A stretch of 33,619 nt of DNA from an uncultured Saprospiraceae bacterium (GCA_937929945.1 CALFUK010000077.1:1-33619), one strand, 5' to 3'. Positions 1 to 8,996 are shown, counted from the stretch's first letter. A program made the numbers and translations. The notes: generated by a model not told the origin, from the sequence alone.

Positions 1-933
1 ACCTTCTCTGCTGTCGATTTTGATGGTGCGGGAGCTGGTACTTGCATAGTCTGGCACCTCAGCTTCGAAGACGGGCTGATGGGTGCAGAAATGGGTATGA
101 ATGCTGATGACCTACAAGGTTGCTTCAGCCTCTCTAATCCAATCACGGTGATCAGGAATACGGAAGGCGAAGCATGCAGCAGTGGCACTACTGATGGCCC
201 TGCGGTCGTGGTGGTCAATGAAATTATTGCTGGAGATAGAGTCGAGCTTAAAAACATTGGTGGCGAAGCCATTGACATTTCAAGTTATTGGCTTTGTGAT
301 TTCCCAGCCTATGATCGGATTAATAATCTAACTGTAGAATGTGGGAATCTAATATTAGAGCCTGGTGCGACCATCACGGTCATAACGGATAACATCAGCA
401 TTGACTCTTCTGACGGAGAGATGGGACTTTATACGACTAATTCATTCAGTAGCTCCGCTGCAATCCTCGATTATGTAGAATGGGGATCCACAAATCATGG
501 AAGGTCTAATGTGGCTATTGATGCAAATATCTGGACCATTGGTGACTTTGTTCCTGGCTTTGCTGGAGATAAATCACTTAGTTATGATGGCGAAGGTAAT
601 GAGTCTGGTGACTGGGCAGAGACTGATGCCACTGCATGTCAAGAAAATGGATTTAGATCATCACTCCCTGCGACCTCATTAGTCTCAGTGGAAACGATGC
701 AAAATCCAGTCTTAGATCAGTTAGTCCTCAAAGTGAGTACAAGCGCTGAGCTGGATAGAGTGACCATAGATATTCGAAACATCTACGGTACTATGGTGAA
801 AAGCACCGAAATGGTAATTTCTGCCGAAGACCAGTTACACTCGATAAACATAAGCGATGTCTCGAGTGGATTGTACTATGTATCCGTAAGAGAAGCTTAT
901 GGTCTAATCCAGTCTACCATCGTCAAACTATAA
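1..933 (+). CDS. T9SS-exported lamin-tail-domain protein (3' part)
   Basis: The reading frame is open from base 1, so the real start lies outside the window and 310 residues are visible. The middle (about residues 70-190 of the visible part) looks like a lamin-tail domain, a small Ig-like beta fold common in large secreted Bacteroidota proteins: it opens with VVVNEIIAGDRVELKN and continues with a glycine/serine-rich beta pattern. The last 80 or so residues, ending GLYYVSVREAYGLIQSTIVKL-like with the GLYYV core, are a type A T9SS C-terminal sorting domain, so the protein is expected to be exported through the outer membrane and attached or released. Its specific function cannot be told from this fragment. 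An intrinsic terminator follows. Confidence 0.8.
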   Translation, partial: TFSAVDFDGAGAGTCIVWHLSFEDGLMGAEMGMNADDLQGCFSLSNPITVIRNTEGEACSSGTTDGPAVVVVNEIIAGDRVELKNIGGEAIDISSYWLCDFPAYDRINNLTVECGNLILEPGATITVITDNISIDSSDGEMGLYTTNSFSSSAAILDYVEWGSTNHGRSNVAIDANIWTIGDFVPGFAGDKSLSYDGEGNESGDWAETDATACQENGFRSSLPATSLVSVETMQNPVLDQLVLKVSTSAELDRVTIDIRNIYGTMVKSTEMVISAEDQLHSINISDVSSGLYYVSVREAYGLIQSTIVKL

Positions 934-990
934 TGATGTGCTGTAGTCGCTAAGACAAGAAGTATATCTAAACACTAATTTGTTCGTTAC

Positions 991-1040
991 AAAAGCTGTA
1001 ATCCTATTCCGATAAGGAAATTAGGGTTACGGCTTTTTTT
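991..1040 (+). terminator. Intrinsic terminator after the T9SS-exported protein
   Basis: AAGCTGTAATCCTA pairs with TAGGGTTACGGCTT (14 bp, with G-U pairs) and is followed directly by a run of T. It lies about 60 bases after the stop codon at 933 on the same strand. Confidence 0.8.
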
Positions 1041-1106
1041 ATTGCTCCTTTTAAGGTCACCTGTAACCAATACGTTACTGAATGTGAACCTTTCATTCAA
1101 CATACT

Positions 1107-1114
1107 TATCTTTG
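1107..1114 (+). promoter_or_regulatory. Bacteroidota-type -7 promoter box for the DUF1569 gene
   Basis: TATCTTTG is an exact match to the TAnnTTTG -7 consensus of the Bacteroidota primary sigma factor. It lies 30 bases before the GTG at 1145, which fits a short leader and supports that start. No clear -33 TTTG is seen at the usual distance. Confidence 0.5.
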
Positions 1115-1144
1115 GATAGTACTCTTACGTAAAATTCATCCAGA

Positions 1145-1597
1145 GTGAAAAATTTATTCAATGTTGCAGATGTCGATTCGACAATAGAAAGAATTAACAA
1201 ACTTGGGACCAGCTCAAAACCAATCTGGGGAAAAATGAATGTCTCCCAAATGTTAGCTCATTGTAATGTAGTCTACGAGATGGTCTTCGATGATATACAC
1301 GCTACGCCTAATGCATTTAAGAGAATTCTGCTGAAGCTCTTCGTGAAAAAGGCAGTCGTCGGAGCTAAACCTTACAAGAGAAACAGTCCCACGGCCCCAC
1401 AGTTTCTCATTACAAATGAGCGCAATTTTAGCAAAGAGAAAAAGAGATTGATCGAATACCTCCACCGAACACAAAAACTTGGCGCCCCACATTTCAATAA
1501 CAAAGAAAATCTCTCATTTGGTCCACTGAGCAGTCGCGAATGGAATATTATGTTTTCTAAGCATATTGACCACCATTTGACCCAATTTGGGGTTTAA
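1145..1597 (+). CDS. DUF1569 family protein (DinB-like fold)
   Basis: This is a 150-residue soluble protein without a signal peptide. The pattern KPIWGKMNVSQMLAHCNVVYE near residues 25-45, with the His after the MLA motif, and the late HIDHHLTQFG are characteristic of DUF1569 proteins, which belong to the DinB/YfiT four-helix metal-binding superfamily. The histidines in these two segments are the likely metal ligands. Biochemical function is unknown for the family. The start is GTG; no ATG precedes it in frame near the promoter box at 1107, and the next ATG would remove the conserved N-terminus. It is transcribed alone. Confidence 0.7.
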   Translation: MKNLFNVADVDSTIERINKLGTSSKPIWGKMNVSQMLAHCNVVYEMVFDDIHATPNAFKRILLKLFVKKAVVGAKPYKRNSPTAPQFLITNERNFSKEKKRLIEYLHRTQKLGAPHFNNKENLSFGPLSSREWNIMFSKHIDHHLTQFGV

Positions 1598-1735
1598 ATG
1601 TTATAACTCTGAATGATTTAGCAGCAAATATGATCATACAGCCCACAGATCAAATATCTTTACTTCAGCGTTATTCTTGTTTAAAATGCATAATTTTACC
1701 TATCTGCTATCTCATTCAAACAGTCACTTAAGAAA

Positions 1736-2104
1736 ATGAAATTAAGGTGTACTAACAACAGCATCCGATTCAGGCTCAGAAAATCGGATATAGAAGTGCT
1801 CAAATCAAATAAAATCGTCCAAGAAACGGTGCAATTTCCTGGAAGTGATGATTTGCTATTCAGCATCTGCATTTCTGAAAATCCAGACATGTATGCTTCC
1901 TTCATCAATCATGAAATCCTGGTATACATCCCAAGTAAAATGGCGGATGAATGGATTAATTCAGATCAGGTCAGTCTGCATAATCACATCACAACCATAG
2001 AACGGAAATCACTTACCATTCTACTCGAAAAAGATTTTCCGTGCTTAGATAGAACGGAGCCTGATCGTGATGATACATTTTGGGAACTCGCTCAAAAGAA
2101 ATAA
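1736..2104 (+). CDS. Small hypothetical protein, DUF7009-like
   Basis: A 122-residue soluble protein with no signal peptide or membrane segment. The opening MKLRCTNNSIRFRLRKSDIE resembles the small Bacteroidota family beginning MK(I/L)R..GNSIR.RL(T/R)..E, which I know as DUF7009; this assignment is from memory of the pattern and is moderate. The remainder has a likely beta-rich pattern and an acidic C-terminus. An imperfect -7 box (TATCTTTA, 1655-1662) lies about 75 bases upstream. No function is known. The neighbours (DUF1569 before, GNAT after, all with gaps over 100 bases) give no functional hint. Confidence 0.65.
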   Translation: MKLRCTNNSIRFRLRKSDIEVLKSNKIVQETVQFPGSDDLLFSICISENPDMYASFINHEILVYIPSKMADEWINSDQVSLHNHITTIERKSLTILLEKDFPCLDRTEPDRDDTFWELAQKK

Positions 2105-2295
2105 ATCAGCTCACACTCTTTACTAAGGCTTTCATTTCTGTGGGCGTCTGGATGTGATCTGCAAATGAGTCTCGGGCAGACTGAAACCTAAAGCATAGCC
2201 ATAACAAGGTCTCTGTTCTAAATTTACAACAAACCTAATTGGATGATTTGACATGCCTAATTGCTGACAATCTTATAAGTCAAAAACTTAAACAC

Positions 2296-2745
2296 ATGCA
2301 TATCAATCTTTACAGCGAAGATGACCTCCCTGCCCTTTTATCGATATTACAGCTGAATACACCTAACTATTTTCATGAGAGCGAAGCAGATGACTTTATC
2401 ACTCATTTGAAAAAGTATAGCACCAGTTACTATACACTGTCGATAAAAGATTCGAAAATCATTGGTGGATGCGGATATTACATCCATGAAGACTCGTTTA
2501 CAGCACAGATAAGCTGGTCATTGATCCACCCTGATCATCACGGCCAAGGTTATGGTACTAAAGCAGTCCAACATTGCTTCAAAGAGATTAAAAAATACAA
2601 ATCCATACGAAAGATCGTCGTACATACATCGCAACTTACCAATGCATTTTTTGAGTCTCACGGTTTCGTCACTCATACCACCAAGGCCGACCACTGGGGT
2701 CCAGGCTTAGACTTTTATGGAATGGAAATGGAATTAAAACAATAG
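2296..2745 (+). CDS. GNAT family N-acetyltransferase
   Basis: This 149-residue protein has the GNAT fold, which transfers an acetyl group from acetyl-CoA to an amine. The acetyl-CoA binding motif A is visible as HPDHHGQGYGTKAV (the Q/RxxGxG/A loop), preceded by a beta strand ISWSLI and followed by an IRKIVVHT strand and AFFESHGF, the usual end of motif B. It resembles RimJ/RimL-type ribosomal or small-molecule acetyltransferases, but the substrate cannot be inferred. The frame could begin at a TTG at 2239. The ATG at 2296 is preferred because the conserved fold begins at its MHINLYSEDDLPAL. DUF2157 follows after 29 bases. Confidence 0.8.
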   Translation: MHINLYSEDDLPALLSILQLNTPNYFHESEADDFITHLKKYSTSYYTLSIKDSKIIGGCGYYIHEDSFTAQISWSLIHPDHHGQGYGTKAVQHCFKEIKKYKSIRKIVVHTSQLTNAFFESHGFVTHTTKADHWGPGLDFYGMEMELKQ

Positions 2746-2774
2746 CTCCATCGTTCTAAGGCTATTAGTCATCG

Positions 2775-4055
2775 ATGAAGGATCAGATAAAAATCAATCT
2801 CCAAGAGCTTGTACATTCAGGCATCATCTCTCAAGAACAGCTTGAAAAAATAACAGCATTCCAACAAGAGAAACGGCGCTTAGCACCGAATCGTATCCTG
2901 ATGTTATTTGGCGTCTTGGGTGCTACTCTCGTGGGATTAGGAATAATCCTGATCATCGCGCACAATTGGGATAATTTTCCAAAATATGGGAAGACCGCTA
3001 TCGCTTTTCTCCCACTATTGATTGCTCAAGGCATATGCCTGTATACCTTGATTAGAAAGTCAGATAGCGACGTCTGGCGAGAGGCAGCGGCTTGTTTTCT
3101 CTTTTTTGGCATAGCAGCGTGTATCGCCATGGTCAGCCAGATATACCATCTTCATGGTAGTCTCAGCGGCTTTCTGCTCATCTGGATGATACTCACTCTG
3201 CCCGTGATCTATGTGATGAGGTCCTCCGCAGTCGCTATTTTATACACGGCGATATCTGGATACTATTTACTACAGTCCTTTGACAACAGAAATGATAGCT
3301 CTTTCTTTACTTACATTGGGCTCATCCTTGCAGTTACCCCCTACTATATTATGCTTTGGAATCGAGATAGAGCTGGGGCAGCTCTGCTCATCTTGCATTG
3401 GATGATACCACTGTCTCTTATCCTCTCCTTATTTAAACTGATCTCCGAGGGCACAGCCACAGTTGCCATATTTTCAGCCTTATTTATTTTATTATTCCAG
3501 TTAGGGATATTTTTATTCCATCGTGGACATGTCAAATTTTACAGCAGCTATCGACTCATTGGTCTGTTTGGTACGCTTATCATTTTATTCATTGGCAGCT
3601 TCACGGACGCCTGGACTGAGATTAGCGTCAGTCTCAGTTTCTCGGATCTTTGGATGTCATATCAATTTTGGATCGCTATCGGACTATGGATGATCGCCAT
3701 AGCTCTATTTTACATCAATTATAGATCGAGAGAGATCAGTCTCAATTATGCTATTCATCTCAGCGCCTTAGCAGCCTTTCCGTTGTTCTATCTTGGAGAA
3801 TCAGGTATAACCATAGCAATCATATTTAACATCATGATTTTGTGGATTGGTATCACGACCATCGTCAGGGGCTTTCGATCAGACAGTCTATCCACAATGA
3901 ATTTAGGAATTTGCATAATCTCGACACTGATCGTATTTCGATTTTTTGATTTCAATGTCAGCTTCATCACACGAGGGATTATTTTTGTTTGTTTAGGCAT
4001 CGCTTTTTTCATGGCTAATTATTATCAGCTCAAGCAAAATAAGAAGAATGACTAA
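2775..4055 (+). CDS. DUF2157 domain-containing membrane protein
   Basis: A 426-residue inner-membrane protein. Residues 1-40 are a soluble helix-rich segment (LVHSGIISQEQLEKI), the typical DUF2157 N-terminus. About eleven or twelve hydrophobic segments follow from residue 42 onward, beginning ILMLFGVLGATLVGLGIIL and including the IAHNWDNFPKYGKTA signature. The molecular role of the family is unknown. It is widely found next to a GDYXXLXY protein, exactly as here: the next gene starts inside its last codons with an 8-bp overlap (ATGACTAA), implying translational coupling and probably a shared complex. Confidence 0.85.
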   Translation: MKDQIKINLQELVHSGIISQEQLEKITAFQQEKRRLAPNRILMLFGVLGATLVGLGIILIIAHNWDNFPKYGKTAIAFLPLLIAQGICLYTLIRKSDSDVWREAAACFLFFGIAACIAMVSQIYHLHGSLSGFLLIWMILTLPVIYVMRSSAVAILYTAISGYYLLQSFDNRNDSSFFTYIGLILAVTPYYIMLWNRDRAGAALLILHWMIPLSLILSLFKLISEGTATVAIFSALFILLFQLGIFLFHRGHVKFYSSYRLIGLFGTLIILFIGSFTDAWTEISVSLSFSDLWMSYQFWIAIGLWMIAIALFYINYRSREISLNYAIHLSALAAFPLFYLGESGITIAIIFNIMILWIGITTIVRGFRSDSLSTMNLGICIISTLIVFRFFDFNVSFITRGIIFVCLGIAFFMANYYQLKQNKKND

Positions 4056-4623
4056 GAAACAAATCTACACAGCAGCCTTCATCATCATTGCACTTATCCA
4101 GCTGGCAGTCCCAGCTAAGATGATCTGGGAGAGTGAAGATGCCTTACTACAGGGTGATAGGCACTTACTTAAATTAGCACCCTTTGACCCCAATGATCCA
4201 TTCAGAGGTAAATACATCAACCTCAGATTTGAAATCGCGCAGTATAGCTCAGATAGTCCATGTCTTGTGGAGGGAAAAAGTAATCAATACGTCTCACTCA
4301 CTCATGACGAAGGTCGATTCAGTCGCATCAGCCAGATAAATCATGGAAAACCAAGCACTGGCGAATATTTCTCCACCAGCCTCTATTGCTACTCTATAGA
4401 CAATGATAAGAGTCAGTATGATCTCCTACTGCCATTCCAAAAATACTACATGGAAGAGAGCTTAGCCGAAGGAGCTGAAAGACTAGCCCGAAATAATAGC
4501 CGAGACACAACGACTGACGTCTACGCAGAAGTTTACATCTACCAAGGCAATGCCAGAATCAAGCAAGTTTTTATCGGAGATCAAAAAATTGAAGACTTAG
4601 TCAGCGAAAGCCTAAATAAATGA
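4048..4623 (+). CDS. GDYXXLXY domain-containing membrane-anchored protein
   Basis: 191 residues with one N-terminal membrane segment (about residues 6-24) and an extracytoplasmic domain. The family motif appears as DPFRGKYINLRFE (about residues 50-62), so the name-giving GDYxxLxY is varied to GKYxxLxF. The end of the domain (AEVYIYQGNARIKQVFIGDQ) also matches the family layout. The function is unknown, but the gene is nearly always paired with DUF2157, the overlapping upstream gene here. Family assignment rests on motif plus pairing. Confidence 0.8.
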   Translation: MTKKQIYTAAFIIIALIQLAVPAKMIWESEDALLQGDRHLLKLAPFDPNDPFRGKYINLRFEIAQYSSDSPCLVEGKSNQYVSLTHDEGRFSRISQINHGKPSTGEYFSTSLYCYSIDNDKSQYDLLLPFQKYYMEESLAEGAERLARNNSRDTTTDVYAEVYIYQGNARIKQVFIGDQKIEDLVSESLNK

Positions 4624-4681
4624 GTGGAGTATTTATTATTGATTAAATTGGATTTTTGATCTTACACAAAGTCATTTATCC

Positions 4682-5773
4682 ATGTTAAAAAAAGTGCTCT
4701 TTTTATTGGTCGTCATGATCGGCATCCTGTTCATTGCGGGATATGCCTACATAACCACGGCACCAGATCTTCCAGAAAATGCTGACGACATATATCAGCA
4801 AGTGATCAGCACTGAATTACCAGAATTCTATCACGGAGAAGCAGCCTATGCGCAGAATGGAGACGTCAAGCTCTGGTATGAACTGAATAAACCAGAGGGC
4901 GACGCTAAGGGTACCGTCATTTTGATCATGGGATACGGCTCTACCTCCATCAACTGGCCAGAATACTTCTTCATGCCGATGGTAGAAGCTGGCTACCAGG
5001 TCATCCGATTTGACCATAGAGACATCGGACTCTCTACCTGGCTAAAAGATTGGGACGAGTCGGATCCGTATACCTTAGAAGATATTGGTGATGATGTCAT
5101 CGCTATCCTCGATGATGCAGCAGTAGATAAGGCTCACATCCTGGGCATGTCCATGGGCGGCATGGTAGCCCAAAGTGTAGCAATCAATCATCCAGATCGG
5201 ACACTCAGCCTCACCTCGCAAAGCTCCACTGCCTACTTTGGTGATGAGTCACTCGCTGGCATCTGGCCAGAGACGATGAAAGACATCACCAGATACACCG
5301 CTAAGTTCATGCTCGCTGATGATGACTTAGAGTCCGCCATCAAGTATAGCCTCACCGTGTCTAACCTCTTCAAAGGCAACTACAAAAAAAACAATCTACT
5401 GTCAGGCCAACTATCAAGATATGAATACGAAAAACGCAATGGCTCTAATCCTGAAGCCGCTAAACACCATGAGGCGGCCATCAATGCATCAGGCTCCCGG
5501 TATGATGCACTGCAGAAACTCACAATACCCACTCTCGTCATCCATGGCAAAGCAGATCCTCTAGTCAACTTCGAGCATGGGGTAAAGACGGCAGAACTCA
5601 TACCCAATGCCAAACGACTGTGGGTCGAAGACTTAGGACATGACATGCCACTCTCTTTCACACCAAAAATTTTGGGAGAACTGATCCCGTTCTTTGATCA
5701 GCATAATGGAGATGATATAGTGGAGCATGATCTAAGTGGAGTAGCCACAAAGAAGGTGATGAGTCAAGACTAA
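4682..5773 (+). CDS. Membrane-anchored alpha/beta hydrolase
   Basis: A 363-residue alpha/beta-hydrolase. Residues 4-24 form an uncleaved signal anchor, so the catalytic domain is periplasmic or outside the inner membrane. The nucleophile elbow is GMSMGG (155-160, Ser157), the probable acid is Asp292 in HGKADPLV, and the histidine is His320 in EDLGHDMPL. The oxyanion-side loop is LIMGYGST (about 81-88). The triad is complete and the length is usual for family members with an anchor and a lid. Substrate is unknown; esterase or lipase activity is a reasonable guess. It is separated by 58 bases from the preceding gene, with a weak -7-like GATTTTTG at 4651-4658, and is convergent with the DUF368 gene. 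Confidence 0.8.
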   Translation: MLKKVLFLLVVMIGILFIAGYAYITTAPDLPENADDIYQQVISTELPEFYHGEAAYAQNGDVKLWYELNKPEGDAKGTVILIMGYGSTSINWPEYFFMPMVEAGYQVIRFDHRDIGLSTWLKDWDESDPYTLEDIGDDVIAILDDAAVDKAHILGMSMGGMVAQSVAINHPDRTLSLTSQSSTAYFGDESLAGIWPETMKDITRYTAKFMLADDDLESAIKYSLTVSNLFKGNYKKNNLLSGQLSRYEYEKRNGSNPEAAKHHEAAINASGSRYDALQKLTIPTLVIHGKADPLVNFEHGVKTAELIPNAKRLWVEDLGHDMPLSFTPKILGELIPFFDQHNGDDIVEHDLSGVATKKVMSQD

Positions 5774-5802
5774 TTCCCTTTACCCACATCTTATGACCCA
5801 TA

Positions 5803-5826
5803 AGTCATTCGCAGTAATGAATGACT
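5803..5826. terminator. Hairpin between convergent genes, possible two-way terminator
   Basis: AGTCATTC pairs perfectly with GAATGACT (8 bp) around an 8-base loop in the 56-base gap between two convergent genes. There is no T run on either side, so termination is only suggested by position. Confidence 0.3.
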
Positions 5827-5829
5827 CAA

Positions 5830-6837
5830 TCAGCTGACTCTTTTACTTTTTCGCTGATAAAAATCGAAGCCTAAGATTAAAATCAGGCCCGTGAAAAAGG
5901 ATATTATCGCGGCTATGGTATGCGGATGAGAAAAGTAGGCCGCAGGCATCACATTGAGCTCTCGCAAGACTTTGACATGTTCTAAGTCAGCCAAGCTAAA
6001 GCTGCTGAGATCAGGCGCGACAATGGATTCTGAGGCCTTATCAAAGACGCTCATCGGATTGCGCCACGGCCAGATCTTAGGCAGTGAGCCCAGCATCACT
6101 CCTGTGAGCAGCGCGAGTGTCTGATCCTTATAGTTCTTAAAGGTATATGACAGTATTCTGCTGAAACTCATCAGCCCTACAAGGCAGCCTGCTGCAAAGA
6201 CAGCCACGATGGAAAGGCTAGCCAGATTGGGATCAGACAGTAGCCCCTTTACATTCGGGATAATGATGCTGTACATACCGAGCAGTAATAGGATAAAGCT
6301 CCCCGAAATGCCAGGCAAAATCAATGCTGAAATAGCTACCGCACCAGATAAAAATATAGCGAGGTATGACTCGCTGCCCCCAGCAGGAGTGAGCTGCGTG
6401 ATGGTATATGATGCAATCAAGCCAATGAAAAAAAGCAAGGAATAAATGGGCTTTAGAGAGCTGATCTGCCGAGCCATATAAAACCCTGACGCCAATACGA
6501 GCCCAAAGAAAAAGGCCCAAAGCGGCTCAGGGTAAAACTCTAATAGATAGGTCACGAAGAAGATACCAATAACCACACCGGCAGCCATACCAGCTAATAA
6601 AAACAATAAAAACCGCCCATTAATGTGCTGCCATAGCGCCTTCCAGTTACCAGCTCTGAGCAAGACAAAGAGGTCGAGGTTAACACGCTTTATCGTATTG
6701 AGCAGCTCTTCGTATATGCCTGTGATAAAGGCGATGGTGCCACCTGATACTCCAGGTATGACCTCAGCTATCCCCATAGCTAATCCTTTCATAGATAAGT
6801 CTATGCCGTGCTTTTTCGGTTTAATTTTGGGGCTCAT
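5830..6837 (-). CDS. DUF368 polytopic membrane protein (PopT-type undecaprenyl phosphate flippase family)
   Basis: 335 residues with eight or more hydrophobic segments. Two DUF368 hallmarks are seen: the N-terminal MGIAEVIPGVSGGTIAFITG (about 22-41) and the internal repeat ISALILPGISGSFILLLLG (about 169-187), an inverted-repeat arrangement of PGxSG loops. DUF368 proteins have been shown in other bacteria to recycle the lipid carrier undecaprenyl phosphate across the inner membrane (named PopT). That role here is inferred from family. The ATG at 6837 overlaps the upstream phospholipase-like gene by 17 bp, and the gene is last in the minus-strand cluster that also holds uppP, the enzyme producing the same lipid. 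Confidence 0.8.
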   Translation of the reverse strand: MSPKIKPKKHGIDLSMKGLAMGIAEVIPGVSGGTIAFITGIYEELLNTIKRVNLDLFVLLRAGNWKALWQHINGRFLLFLLAGMAAGVVIGIFFVTYLLEFYPEPLWAFFFGLVLASGFYMARQISSLKPIYSLLFFIGLIASYTITQLTPAGGSESYLAIFLSGAVAISALILPGISGSFILLLLGMYSIIIPNVKGLLSDPNLASLSIVAVFAAGCLVGLMSFSRILSYTFKNYKDQTLALLTGVMLGSLPKIWPWRNPMSVFDKASESIVAPDLSSFSLADLEHVKVLRELNVMPAAYFSHPHTIAAIISFFTGLILILGFDFYQRKSKRVS

Positions 6838-8032
6838 TTTTTTCTATTTTTCGTTTTTGCTCGATCGAGTCGAGTGGATTAGGCTTCACAATTCCTTGAG
6901 CAATCTTCTGCATATCTGGCTGACCAGCATCAGCCCATGCAGACAGCCACACGCTACCCACCGCCTTAATAGATCGGCGCATCTGGTCCTCCACCATACC
7001 TCCCAGGGCATCATGATACGCACGAGAATATTCCTCACACTGCACTCTGACAGTGCTGACTTCTGTATCCTCAAAGCAGTACTGCAGGTAGTTAGTAAAA
7101 CTCAGGCTCAATCTTTTCTCGATTAGTAATACACTATCCACTAAGCTGTGAGAGTGCTCAATGATATCCCACGCGTATTCTTGTATGTCATCCACATAGT
7201 CAGCCTTACCTACGAAGAGATCATACTCTGTATCTGCGTAAAGCTCTGGCAGTCTAGTCTCCCAGAAAGCATGGATGCCGACTTGATCTGTCAGCTGCCC
7301 ATTATAATTATAGCTGGTATGCAGTGGTACATGGATGTCTGATACGTAGTGTGCTAGATCAGTAGATAGACGCAGGATTCGATCCAGATTTTTTTCCTCA
7401 TAAGCTTTGATCAGCCGATGATAGATGGTCTTAATGTAATAGGGCGAAATACCTTTATCTGTGAATCTATCTCTGATGACCAGCTGGCTATAGTCCTCAG
7501 TCTCTTTTCCCAGTCGCGGCAGTGCCTCTACAATATCTGTAAGTCCTAAGCTCCACTCAGTCGTCCCATCATAGAAGTTTACTCTATCCCATAATAGTGC
7601 ACTGAGCTTTTCCGTATCAACATGCTCTTCGCCAATGATGGTGAATTCATCCGGTAGCTTGGCGTGGTCCACAGCTCTGATAAGTAGCGAGTCTCCACCT
7701 TCTACTAAATAATAGTCAGCAAATTTGATGACAGCCTCTCTCTGGCTGTGTGGGATAAGATTCATGGCATCCCTACCCCAGTAGTCCACATCTACATAGT
7801 GCCTGATCGCCTCTTCGGATACGGCATATCGGCGCTTATCGGCATCGACACTGTGTGTGGTGAGGTAATCAATGTGCTTCTTGTACAGAGGCATCATATC
7901 AGATGGCAGCGTGAAGACGGCAAGACGAGTTATCTTACGGTGCCCAAAAAATCCCCACATGCTGCTATCCAGATGATAAGCAAATGAGCTACCTATCGTT
8001 AGGGCTAACAGTATGATAATGAGTTTATTCAT
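6821..8032 (-). CDS. Zinc-dependent phospholipase C / S1-P1 nuclease-like protein
   Basis: 403 residues from the ATG at 8032; a TTG nine bases upstream is less likely. A hydrophobic export signal covers about residues 2-19. The zinc ligands of the phospholipase C/P1 nuclease fold are recognisable: Trp26 and His31 in WGFFGHRKI, His78 and Asp81/Asp83 in RHYVDVDYWG, His228 and Asp232 in LAHYVSDIHVPLH with His234/His238, and His254/Glu258 in GIHAFWE. The protein is thus expected to be a trinuclear-zinc phosphoesterase acting outside the cytoplasm; whether it cleaves lipid or nucleic acid is not decidable here. It overlaps the DUF4340 gene by 8 bp (ATGAATAA) and the DUF368 gene by 17 bp. Confidence 0.75.
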   Translation of the reverse strand: MNKLIIILLALTIGSSFAYHLDSSMWGFFGHRKITRLAVFTLPSDMMPLYKKHIDYLTTHSVDADKRRYAVSEEAIRHYVDVDYWGRDAMNLIPHSQREAVIKFADYYLVEGGDSLLIRAVDHAKLPDEFTIIGEEHVDTEKLSALLWDRVNFYDGTTEWSLGLTDIVEALPRLGKETEDYSQLVIRDRFTDKGISPYYIKTIYHRLIKAYEEKNLDRILRLSTDLAHYVSDIHVPLHTSYNYNGQLTDQVGIHAFWETRLPELYADTEYDLFVGKADYVDDIQEYAWDIIEHSHSLVDSVLLIEKRLSLSFTNYLQYCFEDTEVSTVRVQCEEYSRAYHDALGGMVEDQMRRSIKAVGSVWLSAWADAGQPDMQKIAQGIVKPNPLDSIEQKRKIEKNEPQN

Positions 8033-8996
8033 TCTCCGCAAAATAAGAATAACCTCGTAATAGTTTTCCGATGATGCGCTGCTGGACCAGCATCAGGTCT
8101 CCCCAGCTGGTGTCTGCAAAATATCGACTGATGCGTGGTGTATTCTCCAGCGTGACCAGCGCCTGATCCACATAGTTTTCTACGGGATACAGCTTGATGA
8201 TTTTTTCTTGATCATCCTGCATTCTAATCTTCAATTCGCAGAACGGCAGCAGCTGCCTGATGCTGTCTTGATTCGCATTGCTATTCTCAAATGCTTCTGC
8301 CGCAATCCCTTCAAATCCCTTGAGGTAGGCTTCTATTTTAGGGCTGGGCTTCACTGTGCGCCCCACCGCATTGGTCACTCCAGTCTTCGTGATGGTGTAA
8401 GATTCTACAGACTGCCGTGGATAGTTCACCTCGACGCTGGTAATGTCCTCATAGCTGACATCGATGATGGTACGATCCCGCCAGTCATCATAGCTGTGTA
8501 GATATCTGCCACGCACGCTCCCTTCCAGTGTCGGCAGATGCATGACGTAGAGCCGGTCCCCATCAGCATGCTTCATATACGTGCCCCGCTCATCAGCTAC
8601 TGAACCACCGATGAGGTATGACTGTAGCAGAGCATCCTCAGCGCCATAGATCTTGACCTCTACGGCTATCTCATCTAATTCCTTAGCGATATTTTGGTAA
8701 GCTGCAGCTGGTGGAAGATATTTTATTTTCAGGCCCGTCAATACCTCTGTGAGGTTCTTCATAGCATTCTTTCTGGCTCTATGACCATCCTGAAGATACC
8801 AGTGCTCTCCTCTCCGAGACAGCTCTATATCACGATACTGCTCCGATGCAATGACGATTCGTTGGACTTCTGATAGGTCGCTGACGGAAAAATCAGATAA
8901 CAGAGCAGCGCTGCTGTCCTTCTCCTGAGAGCCGAATAAAAAATATAGACCTGCCAGTAGCGTCACAGCCACTAGTAAATAGAGAGTCCGCTTCAT
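8025..8996 (-). CDS. DUF4340 domain-containing protein
   Basis: 323 residues with one N-terminal hydrophobic segment (about 4-22), so a periplasmic protein tethered to the inner membrane. The repeated beta-rich pattern (DLSEVQRIVIAS..., GEHWYLQDGHRARKNAMKNLTEVLTGL, then YEDITSVEVNYP) is that of DUF4340, usually present next to GldG-type ABC components. Its start codon shares one base with the gldG stop (TGATG), so translation is coupled. It is probably an accessory subunit of the GldAFG transporter; this is inferred from context, as no activity is known. Confidence 0.75.
   Translation of the reverse strand: MKRTLYLLVAVTLLAGLYFLFGSQEKDSSAALLSDFSVSDLSEVQRIVIASEQYRDIELSRRGEHWYLQDGHRARKNAMKNLTEVLTGLKIKYLPPAAAYQNIAKELDEIAVEVKIYGAEDALLQSYLIGGSVADERGTYMKHADGDRLYVMHLPTLEGSVRGRYLHSYDDWRDRTIIDVSYEDITSVEVNYPRQSVESYTITKTGVTNAVGRTVKPSPKIEAYLKGFEGIAAEAFENSNANQDSIRQLLPFCELKIRMQDDQEKIIKLYPVENYVDQALVTLENTPRISRYFADTSWGDLMLVQQRIIGKLLRGYSYFAENE

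Noticed and set aside
2239-2295. TTG start extending the GNAT acetyltransferase by 19 residues
   Set aside because: The added residues are not part of the GNAT fold, and the ATG at 2296 begins exactly at the first conserved strand.
6623-7126. 167-codon + strand frame opposite the DUF368 and phospholipase-like genes
   Set aside because: It is wholly antisense to two well-supported genes and has no recognisable domain.
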